Assembly (NCBI GenBank): GCA_002104945.1
Contig: MCFH01000015.1
Location: 538,501 to 602,500, forward strand
Length of the DNA stretch: 64,000 nt
Direction: 5' to 3'
From: Piromyces finnis
Lineage: Eukaryota > Neocallimastigomycota > Neocallimastigomycetes > Neocallimastigales > Neocallimastigaceae
Shown: positions 48,960 to 64,000 of the stretch, one piece after another
How positions within the stretch are numbered: position 1 is the stretch's first letter
Layout: every line of letters begins with the position of its first letter
The notes under the pieces: model-generated
Database searches by the model: none
Told to the model about the DNA's origin: nothing
Seen by the model: the letters and a program-made list of their open reading frames with translations, nothing else
Position numbers and translations under genes: made by a program

Positions 48960-49760
48960 AAAAAAACCCTTTTTTTTAAAAAATAAAAAATAAATTATTT
49001 TTACATGAAAAAAAAAAAAAAAAAAAAACTTTATTTTTTTGAGTTTATCTTTGGTGATTTATAATGGAATATGGAGAGAATTCAATGGTTTAAAAAATAG
49101 ATAGACTAGTATTATATAATATGTTAAAAATAAGATAATGTTTTTTCATTCCATATGATAAATTTTAAATTCTTAAAGATGTTTTGAAATTTTTGGTTAT
49201 TCTTATTAACACTTAGGACTAGATTTATTGATCGATGTATTGTGTGAGTTGAATTTTAAGTTTTCATTTAAAAATCCTTAATTACTATAAATAAAATTGG
49301 TTTCATTCATTAGAATAAAAAAGAGATATGCATATAAACACACAAAGTTAATAGTACACCAAAATAAAATGTTATAATAAAATAGTTCAAAAAAAAAAAA
49401 AAAAAAAAAATCATATTTTTTATTTATTTTTATACAATAGTTTATTAATTTTTAAAAATTATATATATAAATGATTTTAATAGTATTTAGTAGTGTATAA
49501 CATGTTAATGGTTTGGTTTTTATAAAAACCGCTTCAATATAATAATAAATTTATGATGAATAAAATTAAAATAAAAAAATTGATTTTTTTTTTTTTTTTT
49601 TATGTATTTCTTTATGGGTGTGTTAATAAAAATGATTAACACATTTGCGTATATGTAATTTATTTTGAAAAATTGATAATAAATGATAATGTAACTATTT
49701 TTCTCTTAATAGTTTTAATAATACGATTGTAATCTATTATAATTTATTGAATTAAGCAAT
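48960..49760. other. Intergenic region, no gene seen
   Basis: 3' flanks of two convergent genes; homopolymer-rich. Confidence 0.6.
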
Positions 49761-50147
49761 TTACTTAGAGCTGCTAGAAGTGTACTTGGTAACAGCCTTA
49801 GTACCTTCAGAAACGGCGTGCTTAGCTAATTCTCCTGGAAGAATAAGTCTAACAGCAGTTTGGATTTCACGAGAAGAAATGGTACTTCTCTTGTTGTATG
49901 AAGCTAACTTGGAAGCTTCAGAAGCAATACGTTCGAAAATATCGTTAACGAAAGAGTTCATAATGTTCATAGCCTTGTTGGAAATACCGGTATCTGGGTG
50001 AACTTGCTTAAGAACCTTGTAAATGTAAGAACTGTAAGTTTCTTTACGCTTAATTTTTCTGTTTAACTTTCTGTCACTAGTACCCTTAATTGGAGCCTTA
50101 CCGGCAATTCTTTCAGTTGGTTTCTTTTCAATATCCTTTGGAGCCAT
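49761..50147 (-). CDS. Histone H2B
   Basis: A 128-residue intronless protein with the complete H2B histone fold: [39 protein letters not shown], the loop [34 protein letters not shown], and the C-terminal KYTSSSSK, where the Lys before the Tyr-Thr is the usual ubiquitination site. The basic N-terminal tail is short (about 35 residues) and diverges from animal H2B. It pairs with H2A in the nucleosome. No H2A gene is adjacent, unlike the divergent H2A-H2B pair common in fungi: upstream there is more than 2 kb without a gene. Codon bias is strong, as for a highly expressed gene. Confidence 0.98.
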   Translation of the reverse strand: MAPKDIEKKPTERIAGKAPIKGTSDRKLNRKIKRKETYSSYIYKVLKQVHPDTGISNKAMNIMNSFVNDIFERIASEASKLASYNKRSTISSREIQTAVRLILPGELAKHAVSEGTKAVTKYTSSSSK

Positions 50148-50294
50148 TGTAAATTGTTCTTTTCTTTTTAATTAATTTTATTAATTGGTATGAAAACTAC
50201 AAATTTTTATTTAAAAATAAAAATTCAAATTTGAAAAAATAATAAATTAATATTAAAGATTGAAGAAAAAGCATAGAAAGTGGAAAATTCATGA

Positions 50295-50302
50295 TTTATA
50301 TA
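50295..50302 (-). promoter_or_regulatory. TATA-like box of H2B
   Basis: TATATAAA on the minus strand, about 150 bp before the H2B ATG, in a locally less AT-monotonous segment. Placement suggests the core promoter; AT richness makes chance possible. Confidence 0.35.
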
Positions 50303-51270
50303 GAATTTGAGAAATTTTATTCACATGATCTTATCATCTGAATTATTGTAAAAATCAAATAAATATTTGGGGTGTGAATCGAAAATTTTTACATTTTGCA
50401 CCCTATTTTTTATTAGAAAAACTACTTTTTAAATTTATTTTTTTAAAAAATATATTATAATATATTCATTACCATATATTAATTAATTTAATTTATGAAT
50501 CAATTTAAATTTATTTTTTAATAAATCATAGTTCAATTTAATTAAATAGAATATTTTATATCATCTATATATTATACAATATATTAGAATATATTCAAAT
50601 TAAATTACTTTATCATTAATTATTTTTTATATCAATTAAAAAAAAAAAAAAAAACATTGTCCCTTTGAAAGTTGACTTTTTTTTTGCTAGAAAATGAATA
50701 AAATAAGCTACAACACAACGACACTTGACGGATCCATCTCAGCCATGGACAATAAAAAAAAAAAAGAGACACGCCCTATTGATTGTTTTTTTTTATAATT
50801 CTAAAGAATAAGAATAATAATTTAGAATTAATTATCAAATAAGGATAAAGAATTTTAAAAAAAAAAGTTGTCTTTTGCTAAATTAGTTTTTAAATAGAAA
50901 CGTTTTTTTTTATCTATACTAAAAAGAAAAGGATAAAGGATTTTCTTTTTTTTTTTTTTCTTAAGTAATAGAAGAAAGAAAGCGCAAAGAAATTGTGATA
51001 ACATTAATGATTAATTCTATTTTTAGGAATACAAATTTTCATTGTCAGTCGTTGTTGTTTCTTGTAGATATCTTTAATACCTAGAAAAGCAATCAAGAGG
51101 AAATATAGGTCTTCGTCATATTTAGTATATTTATAATATACTTGACCTTTTTTATAAAAATGTTATTCTGTTCTCAAAATGAATAAAAACTTTTCCTTAT
51201 TCAGCTATTTTTATAATTAAGACTTTTTATTTTAATTATTCTAATTATTATTCTAATTATTATTATTAAA

Positions 51271-51369
<99 letters not shown>

Positions 51370-52394
51370 CTAGTAATTCGTAATTCTATTTTTAAAAAAT
51401 TAATTATTAAGCTTTTTTTTTTTTTTAATGTAAGAAAATGGAAAACGGTTTTGTTATAAAAATATCAATGGTAAAGTTACATATTACATAAAGAATCTTA
51501 AGCATTAATTGTATCAATTGTGTTTGTAGTATTATAAAAATGCCATTCATTAAATATTGTTTTTATAGCCATTAGCCTTATGTTGATTTTATTTTCTATT
51601 ATTTTATTATATATTGTATGTATATCCTGTTAATGTTGTGTGAACATTTATTATTATTTACATTTATTCGTTATGATGCCTTTGTAAATTGCAATATTCT
51701 TTTTTTTTTTACATTCCATGTATGTTTTAAAAATGAATATCTATAATTTTTATACTTTATTTAATATCGTTCTGTAGATGCTTAATCTTATAATTTTTCT
51801 CTTTATACAACTACTTATAAAATAAATAAAATATATAAATTATAGTATACAATATAATCGTTTTTAATCCTTTTTTATAAAATAGTTGTAATTGGTATTC
51901 GAGTGAAATAATGTTATTTAAATATTGTTTGATACAACAAATGACATATTGGTGTATAGGTGTAAATAAAAGTAATAATAATATATAAACAAATATTTTT
52001 GAAATACCAATGTTTTTTTTTATATATGCGTAACTATTAAAAATTCATATTGAACATCCATTTTAGTAGTATACCTGCTTTTAAAATACTTTAAATTGCT
52101 CTTTTGCCTTTTTTATTATTCTTTTTTTTTTGTTTTAATTTTTACTTAAAGATTAGATTATAATCTAAAAGGTTAGAATTAAAAATTTAAAAATTAAACA
52201 TTTTATTAATAATTAAAATTAAAATTTAATTTAAAAATTTCAAGTAATTTATTTTTTTTAAAAAAATAAAGTATTGTATATTTAATAATTCATGAATTTA
52301 TATAAAACTAAAATACCAAAACAACTACTGGTTTAACGACACACTCATTACACACTCATACGAACGACAAAAGAAAAAAAAAAGTAATAGAAAA
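50303..52394. other. Intergenic region with ATT repeat
   Basis: No gene is supported. It contains an (ATT)n tract at about 51270-51369. Confidence 0.6.
51270..51369. repeat. (ATT)n microsatellite, about 100 bp
   Basis: Uninterrupted ATT units, preceded by degenerate copies from 51237. Confidence 0.93.
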
Positions 52395-53380
52395 ATGAAG
52401 GAATACTTTGATTTTGAGTCTTTTAGGTATGGAGCAGCAACAAAAAAAAATAACTTTTATTTTGAACCATTATAATAATTCATTATCTATTATTATTATC
52501 ATTAGACCTAGTATGAATAGGTTGGAAGTTATTAATTGGTTCAAGAAAAAGTTGAATAAAAACCCAGAAGCAAACGATTTCTATACAGTAAATAAAATGT
52601 CATATTTATCACTCATTATAATTATCATTAGTATTTCTCTTTACTTTCCTCTATTAAATTATAAGAAATTCAAAATTTTAATACAAAAAAGCAATTTTTA
52701 AAAAGTTAATTTCTTTCTTTTTTTTTTTTTTTTTTAACTTTATTATAAAAGGCAGCAAAAGAATTATATCAATTAGGTTCCTATTCACGTTCAATATTAT
52801 GTTTAAAAGAATATGTAATTATTATTATTATCATAAAAATATTAATTTCTTTATAACCTTTATCATTATTAATTATTTAAAATTCCATATCATTCATAAT
52901 GTACGCACACACACATATATATTTTAAAAAAGATAACAGTTTCAAATAATGCAGCACCTGGACATCATTTATTAGGGTATTGTTATTTAAATTTAGGAGA
53001 GACAGAAAATGCATTGGCAGAATTTAAAAATAGTATTCAATGTAATATATCATATAAATTTAAATATAGAAATACTTGTATTAAAAAAAATACTAATATA
53101 ATAATGTTTTTTTTTTATTTAACTTTATATAAATAATACTATTATTATAATAATTTTATTAAAATAACAACAACAACAACAATAATAATACCTATCTATT
53201 TATCTATAAACTATAAATATAAATATTGAATTTATATGTAAATTTATATTATCGTTCATTTCCTTTATTGCTATTTATTTATTTTTGGCATTGAAAGATG
53301 GTTACTCTGAAGATTGGCAACTTATTGTTGAATTAATTATTGAATTAGACGAACAAGAACGGAAATCAAAATATGTATAA
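52395..53380 (+). CDS. Small TPR protein resembling the RanBP2 N-terminal TPR, 5 exons
   Basis: Manual splicing gives 122 residues from exons 52395-52426, 52506-52587, 52752-52814, 52933-53041 and 53298-53380. Every junction is GT-AG and in frame, and the total is exactly 123 codons. The product starts MKEYFDFESFRPSMNRLEV, carries KNPEANDFYTAAKELYQLGS and ILCLKEYITV, then a canonical TPR (APGHHLLGYCYLNLGETENA, LAEFKNSIQ), and ends WQLIVELIIELDEQERKSKYV. The order of helices, including the F-Y motif, the C-x-x-Y segment and LLGYCY, resembles the TPR at the start of animal RanBP2/Nup358, but nothing of the rest of that protein is present. It could be a stand-alone TPR adaptor. The start ATG is chosen because it is the only one joining in frame through a good donor. 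Confidence 0.7.
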
Positions 53381-54437
53381 ACCAAAATTACATATATTCT
53401 AAAAGAGAAATTCAAGATGTAAATAGAATAAACAAACAAAAATAATAAGACATAAACATAATACCCTATATTTAAAATCTATTAAAAAAAAGATTTTTCT
53501 TTTCTTTTTTAAATACAAGTATATCCCAAATTAAATTTTGAAATCATGATTTCAAATTTTAAAATCATTAACTTGTAATGAATAAACACATTTTTTTTTT
53601 TAAAAAAATACTATTAGAAAAATAATATATATATTATTCATACAATTATTATTTTTTTTGTGTAAAAAAAAAAAAAAGAAAAATGTTTGAACAGAATGAA
53701 CCTGCTAAATAATTCTATATAAAACAGGAGGAATAATGTCCAATTACTAATATATAAAATATAATAATGCTTTTCATTTTCATTATTATTATCATTAATA
53801 ATAAAAACAAATACTCTATTACATTTTATATATTATTTTATATAATATATATATTTTTGTTTATTGTGCGGTTTTTACATGACTACTTTAACATAAATCT
53901 ATATTTTAAAAATTAAAGTATTTTTCTATTTAATAAACCAAAAAAGGTTTTTTTTTTTTTTGAATTTCATTAAATTTATTTATTTACTAGTTAATCTAAC
54001 CCTATTAAAATCTTTATAAAAAATAATATTAAAATTAATAAAGTGGAAAATACATTTTTTAATTAATTATTTTATTAATTTAATTGTTAGTTACAATATA
54101 TTAATAAACGAACAATAAAAATATATAGATTTTTTCTTTTTTTTCTTATATAATTGTTATTAATATTAATAGTTACATAAAGGTATGATTATTTTAAAAC
54201 ATATAATAAAAGTCAACGTAGAATATAAAATAATTTTATTTCAATTCTTCACATGGTTTTAATAATAACAACAACAACAACAACAACAATAATAATAATA
54301 TATATAAATAATTATAAAATATTAAATTATTTCAATGTATACACATTTACACATTATTTTTTTTTATTTTTATTATACATAAATTGAATTTTTATTATTC
54401 TTTAGTTTTAATATATAATAATAATAAAAACTAAAAA
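53381..54437. other. Intergenic region, no gene seen
   Basis: 3' flank of the TPR gene and 5' flank of SEM1, which has a CAA/ACA repeat near 54266-54300. Confidence 0.6.
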
Positions 54438-55178
54438 ATGGCAGATCCAAAACAAGACAAAAAAGAAACCACTACTCCAGCTAAGGATGAAAAAACTGTT
54501 GAAAAAAAAGTCAATGTCTTAGAAGATGATGATGAATTTGAAGATTTCCCAGCTGATGGTAAGTACAGATTTTAGAAAAATAAAAAAATTATTAAATAGC
54601 TATAAAAATTCATAATTATACAATTAAAATATTATTTAATTTATATTAAATTAAATACTTTTTTATTATTATTATATAATATTATTGATCATTGTAATAT
54701 ATATTTTAAAAATACTATTATTATTTAATAATATATATAATGTTTTTTTTTTTGCCAATAATTTATCATTTTTAATTGCAATAAAAATAAAACTATAAAT
54801 ATTTTTAAATTTATTATATCTTTTTTTTTTTTTTTTTTAAAAAAAGAATGGGAAGATGTTAAGGTTGAACACCAATGGCAAGATACTTGGGAAGATGATG
54901 TCAATGAAGATGATTTCTACACTCAATTAATGTATTTTCTTTTTTTAAAATATTTTGAATATATTAAAAAATATACAATTATATTCTTATTCATATTTTT
55001 AAATCTAATAAAAATATATTTTTTCTATTATAATATCTATCTATAATTATATATGTAATTCTATTTATTTCAATACTATCAATCCACATAATATTATAAA
55101 TTATCATTTTGTAATTATTTCAAAAAATACAGGAGTGAAACTGAAAAGATTACTGGTGTACAACCAATGAAGCTTTAA
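54438..55178 (+). CDS. SEM1: 26S proteasome lid subunit SEM1/DSS1, 3 exons
   Basis: Exons 54438-54558, 54847-54931 and 55133-55178 (GT-AG, phases match) encode 83 residues. The protein is a short acidic disordered chain that braces Rpn3 and Rpn7 in the proteasome lid and also works in TREX-2 mRNA export and with BRCA2-type proteins. Diagnostic features are the two acidic-aromatic clusters, DDDEFEDFPADEWEDV and WQDTWEDDVNEDDFYTQL, which correspond to the two ubiquitin or partner binding sites, followed by a short C-terminal helix. The Lys/Asp-rich N-terminus (MADPKQDKKE) is variable in the family. Length fits the usual 70-90 residues. Confidence 0.93.
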
Positions 55179-56304
55179 TTTATATAATTTTTATTATTCA
55201 GCTAAAACAGTTTTTTTTTATAAATTAAAAAAAAAAAAAAATAATAGTATAATATAACAAAAAATCATTATCAAAATTTTGCAATTATCCATTGTGTATA
55301 AATATCATAATTCCCCTTTTATATTTTATTTAAAAATATAATAAAGAATATTAAACTTTTTTTTTTTTTTTTTTTTCAAAGAAAAACTCTTTAACAAGAT
55401 TTAATATTTCGGTTTCATTATATATTCCATGCCCTTTATACAAATAATGTTTTCATTAAAATAATAAAAAATTAAAAATAAAACATTAAACAAATAATTA
55501 ACAATTTAAAACCAAACTTTTCGTAAAATTCAATTGCAAGAAAATTAAATAAAAATATATGAAAAAGCAAAAAAATAATATTTATAATAACAATATTGAT
55601 AAATAAATAAATAAATAAATAAATAAAAAAAAAAAAAAATTAAAAATCTAAAGTTTGTAAAAAGTATTTTCAATAGAAAGCTAAAAAAATTTATTTATTT
55701 CTAATCATTCCTCAAAATGTAATTTTTACAATTTAGTGTTTCACCCCCTCTTACTATTTCAATAAAATTATAATATGCATAGGTGATGGCATTATTTTTT
55801 AGTGTAAATTTTTAAAAGTAAAAATGAAAAGTGTTTAAGTTAATACTTTGTATACATATTCTGGTTAGTCTTTTTTTTTTTATAGTAAATTCTTTTTTAT
55901 TTGCATATAAAGTTGAAATTAAAAGAAAAATTAAAACATATATTAACATTTTTTTTTTTTTTTTTTTAAAAAAAAGACTTATTAAAATAATGATAAACAT
56001 ATAATATGTATTCCTATAATACATTTAAACTGCCCAAGACTAGCATCACTATCCCAATTTTTTTTTTCTGTTTAATTTATTTGTTTTAAATATTTATTTT
56101 TTTATTAGGTTGTTGGAGGATAGATTTTTTTTTTTTTTTAAATATTACAAAATAAAATATGAAAACAAGTAAAATGAATATATATATTTCTTTATTATTG
56201 TTATAAGCAAAGAGTATAAAACAAGATTAAAATAAGAAAAATAAATTATGTAAAAAAAAAACAAAAAAAAAAGTATTTTAAAAACAAATTTCTTTTACTA
56301 CTTT
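55179..56304. other. Intergenic region between convergent genes
   Basis: 3' flanks of SEM1 and PRP2; homopolymers and an (AAAT)n run at about 55599-55627. No gene seen. Confidence 0.6.
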
Positions 56305-62176
<5,872 letters not shown>

Positions 62177-63313
62177 TTTGAATATACTTTTTATTCAACT
62201 TATCACCTTTTATTTTTAAAAATTATTTTTTCTTTTATTTTTTATATTATATATATATATATATAATTAAATATTAAAATTTTCATATAATTTCATAGAA
62301 ATAATAAAAATAAAATTTTTGTTATATATATTAATGAAATTAATATGAAATTAATTTTTGATCAAAAAAATTTTTTTTGATTTTTTATAATTTCTTTTTT
62401 TTTTTTGAATTAATGTTTAATAAAATTTTACCATAAAATTACCTATAAAAAACCTACAATTGTGGTATAAAGTTATTTGAAATTATACAAAAGTCAAACT
62501 ATTTTATTTTTTTTTTAAAAAAAAAGTAAAAAATAAGTTGATTTCATTTATTGTAACTTATTTATTTTATATAAAAAAAAATATTAAAGAAACATGGATT
62601 AAAAAGATGTTTGAATAAAGTATTATATTGTCTGCTATTATCAAACCTTGTAAAGTTTTAATAATTTTTAGATTTATAAAATGCGTAAATAAATATAATT
62701 AAATATGCAAGTTTTCATGTAGTAGTATTTTAAATAATTAGATAAAGAAATTTAAAATAAAATAAAAAGTGTATAGGAATATTATTTTTAGGGATTATGA
62801 ACTTGATTGTGAAGGAATCCATTATAACTTTACATTAGTTTAAAGAAGCAATATCATCAAACTAATCCTTTATTGATTCCACGTCAACATTTCTAAGGCA
62901 TAAACAAATATTTTTTGAGTAAAAATACTTTAATATCATTTAGTATTTTTTTTTTTTTTTTATTATTTAACCTTTCAAATACTAAAAATAATAATAATAT
63001 AAATTATATCTTTTACCAATTTATAAATATTTCTTGCTATTTTTCAAGAATAAAAAGTTTTTTTACTTTAATATAGCATGAAAAAGAATAAACCTTTTAA
63101 ATAAAAAAATGGGATATAAATACATATTAATCGAACATTATACCATTTCAAAACTAATTAAATTGACATTTACATAGAAAATACCGAATTTTCAATTAAT
63201 ACTTAAAGTATCCTTTTTTTTTCTTCTTTTTTTGTTATGATGTTTAAAAACTTCACCTTTTCATTAATATAAATATTCAAAAATTATACTTTTTTATGAT
63301 ATTCAAGTATTCA

Positions 63314-63347
<34 letters not shown>

Positions 63348-63823
63348 TTATAATATAGCAATTAAATAAATTTATTAAAATAAATTATATTTTTAATAAT
63401 ACATTTTTTTCTATGATTTTTTTGTATTTTAATCTGATAAATAAGAGCTTCTTACTTAACAAAAAGAATGCATAAAAAATTAAAATTTCTTTTTTTCTAA
63501 TAAAATAAAATAAAAATAATAAAAAATCTAATGGATTTTATTTTATGTATGAAAAAAGAAAAGTTAAAATATTAATTATAAAAAATGAAAACGGGTGGTT
63601 AAAAAAATTATGATTAATAATATATTATTAAAAAAAAAAAAAGGAATTTTTATGATTCACTCCTATATCATTATTTTTTAAATAATTTAATTTATAATGA
63701 AAATAAAATATCTAAAATTTGATATATATATATAGACTTTTAAATAATAATAAAAAAATTAATAAATTATGCTTTTAACATTCTTGTCTTTGATCTTTCA
63801 AGTTTTAGTTATCGATTACTAAT
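62177..63823. other. Intergenic region upstream of PRP2
   Basis: No gene is supported. It contains a T run at about 63317-63344 and unremarkable AT-rich DNA. Confidence 0.6.
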
Positions 63824-64000
63824 TTACTTTTTTTCCTTCTTTTCCTTCTTTTCTTTCTTATCTTTCTTTTCCTTTTTATCCTTCTTTTCCTTCTTTTCTT
63901 TCTTTTCCTTCTTATCCTTCTTTTCCTTCTTTTGCTTCTTAGACTTCTTGTCTTCTTCATCATCAGCCTTTCTCTTCTTGTTTTCAACCTTTTCAACAAC
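63824..64000 (-). CDS. C-terminal Lys-rich tail of a larger, probably nucleolar protein
   Basis: The minus-strand frame beginning at 64000 reads VVEKVENKKRKADDEEDKKS and then a run of KKEKKDKKEKK units to TAA at 63826-63824, giving 58 residues. The rest of the gene lies outside the window. Such KKE/D tails end box C/D snoRNP proteins (Nop56, Nop58) and the pseudouridine synthase Cbf5 in many fungi; which of these cannot be told from the tail. This frame is preferred over the Arg-rich +1 frame because the codons (aag, gaa, gat) fit strong gut-fungal usage. Confidence 0.65.
   Translation of the reverse strand, partial: VVEKVENKKRKADDEEDKKSKKQKKEKKDKKEKKEKKEKKDKKEKKDKKEKKEKKEKK

Noticed and set aside
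63805-63999. Arg-rich minus-strand frame
   Set aside because: It is a frame-shifted reading of the Lys/Glu tail; codon use and composition favour the KKEKK frame ending at 63824.

Overview
The window looks like nuclear DNA of an anaerobic gut fungus (Neocallimastigomycota; genus not determinable by eye). Evidence: extreme AT richness with long homopolymer and trinucleotide runs, short AT-rich GT-AG introns, Asn-rich proteins, and four genes carrying the small Cys-rich fungal dockerin (CBM10-like) that loads enzymes onto fungal cellulosomes, three of them joined to GH45 endoglucanases.

Layout: 1-645 is the 3' end of UDP-glucose pyrophosphorylase. 1999-19187 is a graveyard and nursery of non-LTR retrotransposons. 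It holds one full-length LINE with an intact 1507-codon ORF inserted into a 5'-truncated copy of the same family, with target-site duplications visible at both levels. A second full-length copy is broken by one stop codon. A decayed LINE of a related second family is itself interrupted by a 561-bp tRNA-like SINE that shares segments with the first LINE. 19793-39207 is an accessory, secreted-protein region: three dockerin-GH45 endoglucanases, one dockerin protein with a huge Asn/Gln/Trp low-complexity tail and no catalytic domain, and several decayed genes, including a uracil-DNA-glycosylase-like one lacking the family's catalytic residues. 41731-64000 is a housekeeping region: TCD1 (tRNA ct6A dehydratase, 12 exons), an acidic orphan protein, histone H2B, a tiny TPR protein resembling the RanBP2 N-terminus, proteasome lid subunit SEM1/DSS1, spliceosomal helicase PRP2/DHX16 (13 exons) and the Lys-rich C-terminus of a further gene.

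The dockerin proteins would be secreted and assembled on a shared scaffold to attack plant cell walls. The Asn/Trp-rich segments seen as GH45 linkers are expanded in the non-catalytic dockerin protein, which is the most unusual object here. The LINE and SINE together suggest an autonomous element with promoter-like tandem monomers and a non-autonomous partner. Exon structures were worked out by hand from splice consensus and reading-frame continuity; no alignment or search was run.
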